The notes: generated by a model not told the origin, from the sequence alone. Shown: positions 1 through 10,588, counted from the first letter of the stretch. The stretch: DNA of 34,557 nt from Cyanobacteria bacterium RM1_2_2 (GCA_012033495.1 JAAUQT010000036.1:1-34557), one strand, 5' to 3'. Program-made: numbers and translations.

Positions 1-1803
1 AAGGCAGAGGCAAAGCTACTGAAAGAGCAAATCGACGAGTTTTTAGCGCGCAACCCAGAAGCAGGGCGCTCAGGGCATGTTGAATCGCTCTATCGGGGGC
101 ATTGCGGCTCACCATGCGGGTGTGCTGCCTGCTTGGAAAGGGCTAATCGAAGAGCTATTTCAGCAAGGATTGATCAAAATTGTGTTTGCCACCGAAACGC
201 TGGCGGCCGGAATTAATATGCCTGCTCGCACCACGGTGATCTCTAGCCTCTCAAAGCGCACTGATCGCGGGCATCGGTTGTTAACCGCCTCAGAATTTCT
301 GCAATGGCAGGGCGGGCAGGACGACGCGGCATGGATGAATTGGGGCATGTAGTGACAGTGCAAACACCCTTTGAAGGAGCCTCAGAAGCCGCCTATCTGG
401 CTACCTCTAAAGCTGATCCGCTGGTGAGCCAGTTTACGCCAAGCTATGGCATGGTGCTGAACCTGCTGCAAACCCACACCCTAGAAGAGGCACAAGACCT
501 GGTTGAGCGCAGTTTTGGATACTATCTTTCAACGGTGTATTTACGACCGCAGCAGCAGGCGATTTATGACCTCACGACTGAAATTGAACAGCAGCAGCAG
601 GTTACAGCAGTTGATCCAGAACTTGTGGCCGCCTACGAAAAACTGCACGAACGACTCAAAGAAGAAAAGCGCTTGTTGAAAGTTCTTCAGCAGCAGGCGC
701 AAGAAATCGAATCGCACCATTTGGCAACCGCCCTGTCGTTTGCGGTCGGGGGAACTATTCTTAGCCTCAAGGGTAAAAACATCCCGGTGGCAACTCCGCT
801 GCCGGCAACGCTGGTGATGAAGGTGGCTGGGGCGGGGCAGTTTCCTTACCTGATTTGTTTGGGCAAAGACAATCGCTGGTATGTGGCAACTGTGTCCGAT
901 GTGGCAGGTCTCCATGCCGAATTTCCGCGCCTCGTCTCAGTAGACAACCTGGTTCCGCCGGCTGAACTGGCTTCTAAACCTGGCTCAGTCCGAAAAGGCG
1001 ATGACGTGACTGGCTCCATTGCTGCCTTGATTCCAACCATCACGCCTGATGTTGACGCGCCCGAAGTGCGGGATCAGCAAGGACGAGTGGCGGCAGTCGA
1101 AGCGCAGTTGCAGTCCCACCCGCTACGACAGTGGGGCGATCCGGCTTATTTACTCAAGCGACAAAAGCGGATCGGGCGGATGCAGGAAGAGTTGGTCAAT
1201 CGGCAGGAAAAACTGGAGCAGTACACCCAGCATTACTGGCAAGAGTTCCTAAATCTGATGGAAATTCTGCAAGCGTTTGGCTGCTTGGAAAATGATAAGC
1301 CGAATCCGTTAGGGCAAGTTGCCGCTGCGATTCGCGGTGATAACGAACTGTGGCTGGGTTTGTCGCTGGCCTCAGGCGAACTGGATAGTCTCGATCCGCA
1401 TCATCTCGCTGCTGCCTGTGCCGCGTTGGTGACAGAAGTTTCTCGTCCCGATAACTGGACACGCTACGATCCTTCTCCAGAAGTAGAAGAAGCCCTCGCA
1501 GGTTTACGCAGCATCCGACGCGAGTTGTTTAAACTGCAACGCCGCTATCAGGTGTCTTTACCGGTGTGGCTGGAAACGGAATGGATCGGCTTAGTGGAGC
1601 AGTGGGCCCTTGGCGTGGAATGGATTGAGCTTTGCGCCAACACCAGCCTAGATGAAGGAGATGTAGTACGCATTCTTCGTCGCACCGTCGATTTTCTGTC
1701 GCAGGTTCCTCACGTGCCCTATTTGTCAGGTGAGTTGAAAACCAACGCAGTACGCGCGATTCAGTTGATTGATCGCTTCCCGGTGAATGAAGGCGTAGAT
1801 TGA
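1..1803 (+). CDS. Ski2/Mtr4-like DEAD/DEAH RNA helicase, C-terminal part (5' cut by window; two compensating indels)
   Basis: ATP-dependent RNA helicase of the Ski2/Mtr4 type with a DSHCT-like C-terminus; relatives act in RNA processing and turnover. The window opens inside RecA domain 2. Motif V (TETLAAGINMPARTTV) and motif VI (QMAGRAGRRGMD) are visible once the frame is repaired, followed by a long linker and a C-terminal DSHCT-like helical region (about 1640-1790). Two indels break the frame. There is an extra G in the G5 run at 97-101 (expected YRGIAAHHAG). One A is missing near 295-297, where CTGCAATGG should read CTGCAAATGG; this falls exactly in motif VI. They cancel each other, and the 500 codons downstream are clean, so sequencing error is likelier than decay. 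If real, the helicase core would be dead. About 600 residues are visible; family members run to roughly 900. Confidence 0.9.
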
Positions 1804-2057
1804 CGTTCAAACACAATCTATCCAAACAGAGATGCAACGAGTGCAACTTCAGATACAGAATTAGCCCTACAGCTTTGATAGAAATACAGCAATGAATGCC
1901 ATTGCTGCAATTTCATGGTGTTGCCAGTTGCCATCCCATCGCAGAAGCTTGGAGTCAGCTTTTTCAACAGTCCACAGGACAATTAAGTAAAGAAGTTTCC
2001 ATCCTGGCTCTTGCATCAGCGAATGTTATGGCGTTACGCATTGAGTTTAGGACATCA

Positions 2058-2105
2058 GGGGTGTGGGGGCGTAGCCCCCAGCTAGAGGTTCCACCCCTAC
2101 ACCCC
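2058..2105. repeat. Nested palindromic GC-rich repeat
   Basis: GGGGTGTGGGGG (2058-2069) pairs with CCCCTACACCCC (2094-2105) with one mismatch. Inside it sits a perfect smaller hairpin, GGGGGC-GTA-GCCCCC (2065-2079). It resembles the short dispersed intergenic repeats common in cyanobacterial genomes. Confidence 0.6.
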
Positions 2106-2152
2106 GTCCTCACCTTAGGCAATACTGCCATATCTTAATCTCCTTGACGATG

Positions 2153-2175
2153 AGAGGCAATTTGCCTCTTTTTTT
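2153..2175 (+). terminator. Rho-independent terminator
   Basis: Perfect 7-bp stem AGAGGCA / TGCCTCT with loop ATT, followed directly by a run of T to 2175. It is placed about 350 bases after the helicase stop. A 16-bp unit (TATGCCCTGACTTTTT) is repeated in tandem right after it (2175-2190 and 2191-2205). Confidence 0.75.
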
Positions 2176-2366
2176 ATGCCCTGACTTTTTTATGCCCTGA
2201 CTTTTGCCCTATCTCAACCGACAGAGCCAGAGCAAGGAGGCAAAGCAAATTTTACCTCTCATGAGCAATGCTAGGATCAAAATAAGTTTGTACGCTTGAA
2301 AAGTGCCGACTGGCGATATTCCCTGCAAGATAAACAACTACTTTTGTGTACACAGGAGAAAAAGCG

Positions 2367-2636
2367 ATGAAACGAATCTTATTCACTATTACATCTGCGT
2401 TGTTACTGGCTGGAACGATCGCCCCCGTTGCTAAAGCTGACTTATTTGAGAACGTTGGTCGCTCAGTAGATGATGCGGTCGATGCAACCGGCAACGCAGT
2501 AGAAGATACCGGAGAATGGGTTGACGAAGCTGCTGATGATACTGGAACGGCAGCCGACGATACAACTGATGCAGTTGGAGAAGCAGCCGACGACTCAGCC
2601 AATGCAGTTGATGAGACGGTTGACGAAACGTTCTAG
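2367..2636 (+). CDS. Small secreted, highly acidic repetitive protein
   Basis: Unrecognised 89-residue protein. The start is the ATG at 2367, chosen because AGGAG lies about 10 bases upstream and a classic signal peptide follows (MKR, hydrophobic core, cleavage after AKA, about residue 24). The mature part is about 65 residues with 22 Asp/Glu, one Arg near its N-terminus and no Lys. It is built from D/E, A, T, V and G and lines up as five consecutive 11-residue blocks (about residues 33-87) with alternating hydrophobic and acidic positions, reminiscent of the amphipathic 11-mers of LEA-type proteins. There is no Cys and a single Trp. It should be a disordered or conditionally helical exported polyanion; cation binding or desiccation protection are guesses. 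It is monocistronic, between a terminator and a gene-free stretch. Confidence 0.8.
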   Translation: MKRILFTITSALLLAGTIAPVAKADLFENVGRSVDDAVDATGNAVEDTGEWVDEAADDTGTAADDTTDAVGEAADDSANAVDETVDETF

Positions 2637-3023
2637 GCTCGGTCAAGAGCTATGACCCTCTCAACATGGGCGGTTGCGGTAATTTGGTCAGTTCAACGCA
2701 TAGCTTGCCAGAAAAACTCAATCTAATCAGCATCGGCTCAATCTCCTGGAAACTTCCGGTTCGATTGGGCCGATTGTCCTTTGGTACGGCAATCCTGCTG
2801 AACCTGCGTGCAACTCCCCATCCGTGATGATGCAATCTGCGTTTATGAAGTAGGCGTGAAGCCCGACTGACTTTCCTGATCCAGGCTATTTCGCTTGTAG
2901 GGAGTAGGAGGAGTTTTAACTTCTAGACTGTTGAGTGTCAGTTGCTTTCAGTCGAGTGAAGCAAGGCTAGCGGCTAGAGATGATGCAACCAATTGGAGTT
3001 AGTCACAGTCAGGAGGATGATTG
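2637..3023. other. Intergenic region, no gene seen
   Basis: No credible coding frame on either strand and no clear RNA gene. The only clear signal is a strong ribosome binding site, AGGAGG at 3011-3016, seven bases before the ATG at 3024. It fixes the start of the next gene rather than the in-frame TTG at 3021. Confidence 0.6.
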
Positions 3024-4534
3024 ATGAAAGAGGGGGAACTCAAGATACAAGCCCTGAGGCCAAACCAGCCTCAATCATCTGTTGCCAAAATCGTCAAAAC
3101 TATTGCCAAAAGCTCACCTGCTGCACCTCAACCGACTCCTCAACCTGAACCCGACCCCATTAAAGAATCCTACTTGCCAGGAATGCAACGACGAGTCGGT
3201 GTTGTTGCCGGAGTAGCGATGGTGGTTACGTCGGGGATGGCTGCCAAGGTGATCAATCACGCTCCGGAGTATGAAGGACAGTTTCAGCTTACGCTAACGA
3301 CCGCCCAGACGCCTGCTCAAACCGCCGCTCAGACAAACGCCATTCCGGTTCCCCAGATTCAAGATGTGAATCGCCTTATTGCGCCTTCGCCTGAGTCTCA
3401 GATCGAAATCCTTAAAAGCCATAGATTCATTGATCCGACGCTGCAACAGCTTCGTCCTAAAATTTCCGATCTGGACTATGAAACCCTAACTCAAAACTTG
3501 CGGATCAACGTCAAGCCGGACTACACTCTGGAAGTTCGCTACCGAGACACTGACCGCAGCGGGTGGAGTGGGTTTTGGCTCAGCTCGCTGAAACCTACGT
3601 ACAGTACAGTCAGGAATGCCGCGACAGCGTTTGTAAGGGCATCACCCACATTGAAACGCAGTTGCCCCAGGTTAAACAGCAAATTACTTCACTCCGTCAG
3701 CAGATTCGTCAACTCAGGCAACAGCACAATATCACCAACCAGGATGCGCAAATTCGCCTCTTTTCAGCCCGCTCCGCAGAAGTTGCCAAACAGCGAGCTG
3801 AAGTAGAAGGCAACCTGCTGAAAGCACAAAGCGACTATGCCGAATTGCAGCGGCGAATGGCATTGTCCTCAAAAGAATCTATTGCGCTCTCAATTTTGAG
3901 TAAAGATTCAGCCTACATCAACTCATTGCGGCAACTCCGCATCATTGACGTTGAAATTGCCCAACAGTTAAGCCGTTTGGATATGGATCGAGATCAGATT
4001 GAGGAACTTTCGATCCAGTATGCAGCAGAGCAAAGCCAGCTTTACACAGCAGCACAAACGGCCCTACAGCGGCATCTCAACGATCCTAAAGCGAATCTGC
4101 AAGACCCTGTTTTTCAAGAGCCGACCTACCTGAATTTGATCCATCAATCGTTGAGTGCAGTGGCTTATGTACAGGTGCTCGATCACCGTCACAGAATGTT
4201 GGTTCAAACCGAAGAGCAGCTACAGCACCAAAGCGACCGAATTGCCAATCTCTTGCGCCAGTATGGAGAGCAGCAGCAGCAGTTGCAGATTGAAACCCAA
4301 AGCCTTCAGCAATATCTCGACAAGTTAGAAGAACTGAAAGCTCAGACAAACCCTGTCGCATGGAAGCTAGCTACAGAGCCTTATCTAAAAGAGCAACCGA
4401 TTCAAGAACCTGCCCCGATCGTCAAAGACCTGAAACGAGATGTTAGTTCAGGTGCAATTTTAGGCATCGTAGCTGGAATGGGAGTTGCGGCTGCGCTAGA
4501 ACAAAAAAACAAATGGAAACCTAGTAAAGCGTAG
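3024..4534 (+). CDS. Wzz/GumC-like polysaccharide chain-length/co-polymerase protein (one frameshift)
   Basis: Likely a polysaccharide co-polymerase of the inner membrane, controlling chain length in exopolysaccharide export. The ATG at 3024 follows a perfect AGGAGG. The order is: Pro-rich cytoplasmic head, TM helix about residues 56-76, the YEGQFQL strand typical of Wzz domains, a periplasmic domain (INVKPDYTLEVRYRDTD), a long Gln-rich coiled coil (about 210-450) and a second TM near the C-terminus (AILGIVAGMGVAAALE). No tyrosine-kinase domain follows, so it is the GumC/Wzz type and not the fused BY-kinase type. The frame breaks near 3556: a one-base loss (for example CGGCAG read as CGCAG) would join ...RYRDTDR to QRVEWVLAQLAETY. 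Repaired length is about 503 residues. It stands alone; glycosyltransferases lie 16 kb away. Confidence 0.75.
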
Positions 4535-4891
4535 GAGAACAATCTGGTTTTGGCTGGCAGAAGATCTCCAGACTGATACAGGGGCATCGTAGCCATTAAG
4601 CCTGTCCTAAACCTGATAGCTACAGCGATTAACCCGGCAAACAATACCCAACATTAGGATCGGGTTTCGACTGCGCTCAACCCACTTCATCCCTGGGTGC
4701 TGAGCGCAGTCGAAGCACGGCATTACACAGACAACGATTGCTAGGTTGATATAATTCAAATCCAGGGTAGTCGCTATTGCTTGATATGCGTTAGTGATTG
4801 CCCTGATTTTCTGTCTCTAGTTCAATGTTGTAAAGCAGACTGTTCTGGAAAGAAACGCTGTCTCCGCATTCGCTCCTCCCAAAAACTATCT
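4535..4891. other. Intergenic region between convergent genes
   Basis: No gene seen between the Wzz-like gene and the converging GH13 gene. It contains a strong inverted repeat (4666-4714) that could form a hairpin in either transcript. Confidence 0.55.
4666..4714. repeat. REP-like inverted repeat, GAGCGCAGTCGAA family
   Basis: TTCGACTGCGCTCA (4666-4679) and TGAGCGCAGTCGAA (4701-4714) form a perfect 14-bp inverted repeat with a 21-base loop. The same motif recurs four more times at 13497-13600, so it is a dispersed family, perhaps also acting here as a bidirectional terminator. Confidence 0.75.
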
Positions 4892-6549
4892 CTACTGCCA
4901 AACGAACACATGGGCTTCATATTCACCTAGGTTCACGAGCAATTCGCCTGCATTCACCTCAACATCATAGTTTCTTGTCCACTCATGCCACATGCCATCC
5001 ATCGGAAAATGAGAGATTTGATAGTCTCCTAGAAACTGATCAGAGAAGTTAGCCACAACAACAACACGCGAACCTTCTTCATTCCAGCGAGTATAAGCAA
5101 CGACTTTAGCATCCTCATTTTCATGAATGAATTCGATGTTGTTGGTATACAGGGCATGATTGCCTTTACGTAGTGCAATTAATCCCTTGTAGTATTCAAA
5201 TAAGCCTTTATTCAAATCATGTTCTAGCAGCGTCCAATCGATTTTGGCAGGATCAATTGTTTTACGTTTGTATTCACCAAACTCTTCACCCATCCAAATC
5301 ATTGGAATGCCTACGGCTGTCATGAGCAATGCCACGCCTAACTTCTTGCGCCGAAAGGCTGCTTCGTCGAAGATGTCTCGGTCTCCCAAATCTGCCATCA
5401 CATGGTTGTGATCATGATTGGTTAGATAATTCACAATATTAGTTGCGCCCATGTAACCTTGCCGTTTGGGATCAAGAACGTCCTTCAGGCGCTCTAAATC
5501 AAAGGTTTCTCCAAGAAGATGAGGTAGAACTGTATGATAGAACGAGTCGTGCCAGCAGCCATCCATTGGCCCTTCCAGATTGGTTATAGCTGGATCATCT
5601 GGAATATACTCGGCAACGTTATAGAATGGCTTGCTTCCGGCTGTTTGTTTCGCTTCTTGAACAATCCATTTCATGAAATCAAAATTGCCGATTTGTCGAG
5701 CTGCATCATAGCGAATTCCATCCAATGATATTCGCCTACCCAATACCGTACCGCATCTCCAATAAAACGCCGTGCCGGATAGGTTTCTAGGTGCTCGTCG
5801 TAGTGTTGATAATTGAATTCAGGGCCCCAGTTCAATTCGGGGTCTTTGGGGTCGTGGTGATACCAATAATCGTGATCAATCTGGGTAAGCGGACAAGAAG
5901 ACTCTGAGTGGTTGTAAATCCCGTCGAGAATAATCCGAATTCCGCGCCCGTGACATTCGTCAATCAAACGCTTTAGTTCTTCAGTTGTGCCATAGCTAGA
6001 CTCTGCCGCAAAAAAGAAGCGCGGATTGTAGCCCCAGCTATAGTCTCCCGGATATTCTTTAACAGGCATTAGTTCAATCGCATTAATGCCCAACTCACAA
6101 AGATAATCCAGCTTTTCAATCACATGCTTGTACTGCCCACGTACATAGCGATCGGGTTCACCGCCCGAAAAGTCTGCCACATGCAATTCGTAAATAACCA
6201 ACTCGTGATCGGCAGGCAAAGGATGAGCGTCGTTTTGCCAAACGTAAGTGTCAACAATTCTCTCGCCGTCTTTAATGCGAACAATACCATTTTCTTCAGA
6301 GCTTTTGCCGTCTACATCAGTTGCATAAGGATCAGTGACATCAACCCACTGGTTCGGCTCAAAAAACCAAGACTTTGACTGCACCCGAAATTTATACTGA
6401 TAAACTCCATCGGCTAAATCTACAGTCGTTCTAAAGTAACCATCTTCTCCCTTCTGCATGGGAATTTCTTGCCAATCAGAAAATGATCCAATTAAAGTCA
6501 CTCCTTCGTTGTAAGGTGCAAACAAGTTAAACTCAATTGGATTGGCCAT
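4892..6549 (-). CDS. GH13 alpha-amylase/branching-enzyme-like glucan hydrolase or transferase with CBM48 (one frameshift)
   Basis: Acts on alpha-glucans (glycogen or maltooligosaccharides). Start at 6549 with AAGGAAATAAC just upstream. An N-terminal CBM48-like domain (about residues 1-90) precedes the GH13 barrel. All four conserved regions are present: region I DGIYNHSE, region II DGIRYDAAR (nucleophile Asp about 282), region III NVAEYIPD (acid/base Glu about 314) and region IV TNHDHNH (Asp about 380). A C-terminal beta domain ends the protein; repaired length is 552 residues. The frame breaks at 5724-5725: CATTGGATGG on the coding strand needs one more T to read CAT TTG GAT GG, joining VGEYHL to DGIRYDA. 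The break falls at the nucleophile region, so if real both halves are inactive. Whether it hydrolyses, branches or releases trehalose cannot be told from this. Confidence 0.85.
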
Positions 6550-6835
6550 GTTATTTCCTTTTTGTAGCTAGGCATAATAGATAGCAGCATTCTCAAGGAT
6601 TTAGGATAACTCCGCATCCAACTAGAGACATACTCCTAGAAAGGACTATATTTGCGGACGTTTTGCCGATTTTCTTTGACTGAAATTCTCAGGAGAGATT
6701 TTTCTGTTCGCTGAGTAGCGTCACAAGCGTTAGGTCTTTAAGGTCAACCTGCTTGTAGATAATCTGTCTATCTAGATAAGATGAATTGATGAACTAAACA
6801 GTGAGATTAGAAGTAATAACTATTTGGATCATTGC

Positions 6836-7099
6836 ATGAGCAGTTTAGTCAATCTTCAAGTCAACGGTGAGCCACGCCAATGTCCCGTCGAAACGCGGCT
6901 GCCCGATCTGCTGGAACAAATGGGCACGAATCCGCGCCTTGTTGCCGTTGAATATAATGGTGAAATTTTGCATCGCCAATTCTGGTCGGAGACTCGAATT
7001 CAAGAAGGCGATCGATTGGAGATTGTCACGATTGTGGGAGGCGGATCAGGGCTATGGGAGGCAGATCAGGGCAAGAAAAGTAAGGCTTTTTCAAGATAA
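6836..7099 (+). CDS. thiS: Sulfur carrier protein ThiS with an abnormal C-terminal tail
   Basis: ThiS carries the sulfur for the thiazole ring of thiamine; its C-terminal Gly-Gly is adenylated and thiocarboxylated. The ATG at 6836 gives MSSLVNLQVNGEPR; upstream in-frame TTG is not needed. The ubiquitin-like fold is clear: LPDLLEQMG, then RLVAVEYNGEILHR, then GDRLEIVTIVGGG with the glycines at residues 68-70. The protein should end near here, but 17 more residues follow (SGLWEADQGK...). They derive from a 20-bp-period tandem duplication (7035-7052 / 7055-7072): removing one unit would give GGGSGQEK and a stop. An exposed Gly-Gly would therefore need trimming, or the copy is impaired. DUF202 gene follows after 20 bases, probably co-transcribed. 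Confidence 0.85.
   Translation: MSSLVNLQVNGEPRQCPVETRLPDLLEQMGTNPRLVAVEYNGEILHRQFWSETRIQEGDRLEIVTIVGGGSGLWEADQGKKSKAFSR
7035..7072 (+). repeat. 20-bp-period tandem duplication in the thiS 3' end
   Basis: TGGGAGGCGGATCAGGGC (7035-7052) is repeated as TGGGAGGCAGATCAGGGC (7055-7072), one mismatch, period 20. Because 20 is not a multiple of three, it shifts the reading frame and postpones the stop codon of thiS. Confidence 0.85.
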
Positions 7100-7119
7100 A
7101 GCTCTTTCAAAACAAAGCC

Positions 7120-7485
7120 ATGAATCCCACTAACGAATTTGCCAAAGAGCGTAACCGTGCTGCCGCTGAACGCACCCTACTGGCATGGATTCGCACAAGT
7201 TTATCCTTGATCAGCTTTGGCTTCGGACTCGATCGAATTGTATCTGCTTTCAATACAGCGCTGAGAGAAAGAATTGACCCGCTAAACTTATCCCATGCGA
7301 TGGGGCTTGTCTGTATCGCTGTTGGCACTCTGGCGTTGATATCGGCTGTCTTTGGCTATCGTCAGGAGATCCGCCGCATTCATCGCGGTACTCTCACCAA
7401 CTCGGCTCGGTTGTCTTTGAGTTTCGTGGTTTCAATTGTGGTAGTGCTTGTGGGGTGGGTTGCCTTGATGGGTCTTTTACTTTAA
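7120..7485 (+). CDS. DUF202 (YidH-like) membrane protein
   Basis: Small integral membrane protein, 121 residues, function unknown. The DUF202 signature is at the N-terminus (residues about 7-36): AAAERTLLAWIRTSLSLISF followed by GFGLDRI. Three hydrophobic segments fit the family: about 24-40, 58-80 and 97-120, with basic residues (RQEIRRIHRG) between the last two. It begins 20 bases after thiS on the same strand and is probably in one transcript with it; no functional link between the two families is known to me. Confidence 0.85.
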   Translation: MNPTNEFAKERNRAAAERTLLAWIRTSLSLISFGFGLDRIVSAFNTALRERIDPLNLSHAMGLVCIAVGTLALISAVFGYRQEIRRIHRGTLTNSARLSLSFVVSIVVVLVGWVALMGLLL

Positions 7486-7972
7486 GCGATGAGGTGTTAC
7501 TGAATCGGAGTCTGAACTTGGAAGATCTCCGGTTTCTCAACTTGCATAACCCAGGGGCTGTGATCCATTCCAGCGAAAACCCTGATGATGGCAGCGCAAC
7601 AGCCCCTAGCCTGTTTTTGAGGGCGGGCGTGATCCGGCGGATGCCGCCAACGGTTGACCATGAATGGATGACGCGCCCTAGTAACCGTCAACTTTCCATC
7701 GCAGCAGCCGAAGATCTGTACCGCCTTATTTCTACCCCATATGAAAAAGCTGAGCAGATTCCGTAAGGTTCCACTCAGCTTGGCTTTTTGTATCGAGTCA
7801 ATTTGCTAGTCAGCTTACCTAGAGGGTGTCTGAGAAGTGGCTTACTGTGTTTTTAAGCTCCTCCTGATTTCCCTTACCCTGCCTTACGAAATGGGGGATC
7901 TCAAGTCTGTAAGAAGGACTCAAGCGGTTTGCTACTCCTATTTGGACTTTTTAGACATCCGCTTAGCAGACT
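7486..7972. other. Intergenic region between convergent genes
   Basis: A frame from a GTG at 7455 to 7766 (103 codons) overlaps the DUF202 gene and ends inside the hairpin at 7744-7789. I see no domain, no ribosome binding site and no family resemblance, so I do not call it. The rest up to the ftsH stop holds nothing I recognise. Confidence 0.55.
7744..7789. terminator. Probable terminator hairpin
   Basis: AAGCTGAG (7747-7754) and CTCAGCTT (7774-7781) form a perfect 8-bp stem, flanked by A5 on the left and GGCTTTTT on the right. It could stop transcription from either side. It lies between thiS-DUF202 and the converging ftsH. Confidence 0.6.
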
Positions 7973-9859
7973 CTAGAGCTTTGGAACATACTGTTCCTTT
8001 TCGGGAACGGGCGTGTATTCTGCCACGATTTGCCGAAACTCTTCGCCATCGATTGTTTCTTTCTCAATCAGCAGATCAACCAGCCGATCGATCACTGCCC
8101 GATTGTCCTCGATAATCTTGCAAGCCTGCTCGTAGCAATGCTCGACAATGTTGCGAACTTGGGCATCAATGCGAGCAGAAATTTCTTCGGAGTACTCAGA
8201 ACGAGTCGTCCAGTCGCGTCCCAAAAAGACTTCTCCCTGCTGGCTTTCTAGCGAAACTGGCCCCAAATCCGACATGCCAAACCGCGTCACCATCTGGCGA
8301 GCCATCCCACCGACCTGTTGCAAATCGCCACCTGCACCCGTGGTGACTTCGGCATCACCAAAGATGACTTGCTCCGCTGCCCGACCGCCTAGCGCACCGC
8401 TAATGCGAGCCGTTAACTGAGCGCGGGAAATCAAGCCCTGCTCTTCATTGGGAGTAAACCAGGTTAGTCCTTGAGCCTGACCACGCGGAATCAGCGTTAC
8501 TTTCTGCACGGGGTCATGGGCTTGCAGTAGTGTACCAACGATGGCATGTCCAATTTCGTGATAGGCAATCAGGCGTTTGCTCTTGCTATCTACCAGCGGC
8601 GTACCTTCCATACCCGCCACCACGCGATCCACCGCATCATCGATTTCTAGCATCGTAATCGCTTCCTTACGACGACGAGCCGTAAGAATTGCTGCTTCGT
8701 TTAGCAAGTTTGCCAAGTCCGCGCCTGTGAATCCGGGAGTACGACGGGCAATCGCTTCTAACGACACCTCTGGTGCCAGCTTCTTGTTGCGAGCGTGAAC
8801 TTCCAGCACTTCCAGCCGTCCCTTGATATCGGGGGCATCGACTGTCACCTGCCGATCGAAACGTCCGGGACGCAGCAAGGCGGAATCCAACACATCGGGG
8901 CGGTTGGTCGCCGCAATGATGATGATGCCCGTGTTGCCCTCGAAGCCATCCATCTCGGTGAGCAACTGGTTCAATGTCTGCTCCCGCTCGTCGTTGCCAC
9001 CGCCAATTCCTGTACCTCGCTGCCGACCGACAGCGTCGATCTCATCAATGAAGATGATGCAGGGTGCGTTCTCTTTCGCTTTTTTGAACAGGTCACGCAC
9101 ACGAGACGCGCCGACGCCAACAAACATTTCCACAAACTCAGAGCCAGAGATGCTGAAGAAGGGCACGCCTGCCTCGCCTGCGATTGCTTTTGCCAGGAGG
9201 GTTTTACCAGTACCGGGCGGGCCAACCAGCAGCACGCCTTTGGGAATTTTGGCTCCCACTGCCGTGAAGCGCTCTGGCTTCTTCAAGAAGTAAACCACCT
9301 CTTGCAGTTCTTCTTTGGCTTCTTCGATGCCAGCCACATCGTCAAACATCACACCCGTTTTAGCTTCCATCATGAAGCGGGCGCGAGATTTACCGAAGTT
9401 CATGGCCTGACCGGGGCCACCGGGCACATTGCTGGAGCGACGGAATAAAAAGAATAAGCCGCCAATTAGCAGAACTGGGAAGATGAGGTTGCCAAGCAGT
9501 CCCCAAATGGCGCCGTCATTGCGAGGAGGATGAACGTCGAAGTTAATGTGTCCTTCTCGTAGTCTGGAGATCAACTCAGGTGCATTGCCAGGCAGGTCAA
9601 CCCGCAAGCGCTGAACTCGACCGTCCAGTTCGGGGTCGGTCGCCTCTACAATTGCCGTGCGCCCACTGTCGTAGAAGTCTACGCTCATGATCCGATCTTG
9701 CGCCAGGTAGTCTAAGAAGCGACCGTAGGTCATGCGGGTACTGGCAGTGTTGCTTCCCATTGTCATTGGAGAGGTAGCAAACGCGCCTTGCCAAAGGAAG
9801 AAACCCACGACTAGGAGTGGCAATGTCCAGAGAAGAACAATTCTCCAGGAAAGTTTCAT
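7973..9859 (-). CDS. ftsH: ATP-dependent zinc metalloprotease FtsH (FtsH2-like)
   Basis: Membrane-anchored AAA protease, 628 residues and complete. TM1 is at about 7-25, the lumenal/periplasmic FtsH_ext domain at 40-115 and TM2 at about 120-140. Walker A GPPGTGKT is at 213-220, Walker B IIFIDEID around 268-275, and the second region of homology ([19 protein letters not shown]) near 318-336. The zinc site is HEIGH (434-438), not HEAGH, with the third ligand in GGDLQQ. HEIGH together with the C-terminus EYTPVPEKE is characteristic of the cyanobacterial FtsH2 (slr0228-like) class, which degrades photodamaged D1 in thylakoids during photosystem II repair. Function here is by homology. GAGG lies about 11 bases before the ATG. 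It is a single gene with a 729-base gap upstream. Confidence 0.97.
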   Translation of the reverse strand: MKLSWRIVLLWTLPLLVVGFFLWQGAFATSPMTMGSNTASTRMTYGRFLDYLAQDRIMSVDFYDSGRTAIVEATDPELDGRVQRLRVDLPGNAPELISRLREGHINFDVHPPRNDGAIWGLLGNLIFPVLLIGGLFFLFRRSSNVPGGPGQAMNFGKSRARFMMEAKTGVMFDDVAGIEEAKEELQEVVYFLKKPERFTAVGAKIPKGVLLVGPPGTGKTLLAKAIAGEAGVPFFSISGSEFVEMFVGVGASRVRDLFKKAKENAPCIIFIDEIDAVGRQRGTGIGGGNDEREQTLNQLLTEMDGFEGNTGIIIIAATNRPDVLDSALLRPGRFDRQVTVDAPDIKGRLEVLEVHARNKKLAPEVSLEAIARRTPGFTGADLANLLNEAAILTARRRKEAITMLEIDDAVDRVVAGMEGTPLVDSKSKRLIAYHEIGHAIVGTLLQAHDPVQKVTLIPRGQAQGLTWFTPNEEQGLISRAQLTARISGALGGRAAEQVIFGDAEVTTGAGGDLQQVGGMARQMVTRFGMSDLGPVSLESQQGEVFLGRDWTTRSEYSEEISARIDAQVRNIVEHCYEQACKIIEDNRAVIDRLVDLLIEKETIDGEEFRQIVAEYTPVPEKEQYVPKL

Positions 9860-10588
9860 AGTTTAAGTTACCTCTAATAATCAGGTACGCGAAGCAAAAG
9901 CACAAATCGATTGAGTTAACAAATCATGGAGTGCTTACTTTCGCCATGTATTGAACTCGAAAATACGGTGATCTAAACCGCTGCTGCCTTGCTCAATCAA
10001 CCTATGCATCGTAGAAATTCATTGCTCTTGCAGCAATCGCCACAAGCACAACATCTACCCTAATTGCAACAGTCACAACGATGACAGCAGAACTCTGTTC
10101 CGATACTTTTTTAACTGAGAACCAATCTTAACTAAATTTAACCTAATTTCAGGGAACAGAGCAACCAGCAGACCGCTTTGTTTGCTGAAATGCCAGTGAA
10201 ATCAAGCCTAATTGTACCGAATGAGAGATGAAGTTCGCCTGTGGCGGAGAAACCTGTCCTCTTCAATCGCCTAACCAATCCTGAGAAAACGTCTGGAAAC
10301 ATCGCGCCGCAGTGGACAGATTCAGCCTTGATCCTAGCTTGCCAAACCTCGCTCTTTACGGAATTTGTAGTTTGGATTGCCAAATGGCATAAGAACAAGT
10401 GTATTATTCTAGAAGCAATCGCAAATCTTGCCGAAACCTGAGAAGACCGTTAGCGCTCACAGGATTTTGGAGCAAAGCAGTCTGTTTTCGAGGTGCTGCT
10501 TGCAATTACTGTATCTGGCTTCGCTTGACATTCCTTGCCCTTTCTAACACGCTCTTAAGATACTGCTCAACAGAGGTGATTTAGCTTC
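9860..10588. other. Long intergenic region between divergent ftsH and parM-like genes
   Basis: 729 bases. Short open frames on both strands around 10138-10441 overlap each other and show no recognisable family. It must contain the promoters of both flanking genes. I see no convincing iterons such as a parC-type array upstream of the actin-like gene. Confidence 0.5.

Larger units (their letters stand above)
1804..2366. other. Intergenic region with a palindromic repeat and a terminator
   Basis: No convincing gene. An 80-codon open frame at 1896-2138 runs through a dispersed-type palindromic repeat and looks fortuitous. The region holds the repeat at 2058-2105, the terminator at 2153-2175 and a 16-bp tandem duplication at 2175-2205. 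Confidence 0.6.

Noticed and set aside
1896-2138. 80-codon open frame downstream of the helicase
   Set aside because: Half of it is the palindromic repeat; no ribosome binding site or recognisable family.
7455-7766. 103-codon open frame overlapping the DUF202 gene
   Set aside because: Starts inside DUF202, ends in the loop of a terminator-like hairpin, shows no domain, and a comparable frame exists on the opposite strand.
8795-9448. 217-codon plus-strand frame
   Set aside because: Lies wholly inside ftsH on the other strand; a codon-bias shadow.
10138-10441. Overlapping short frames on both strands upstream of the actin-like gene
   Set aside because: Mutually overlapping, no start signals and no domain; probably regulatory DNA.
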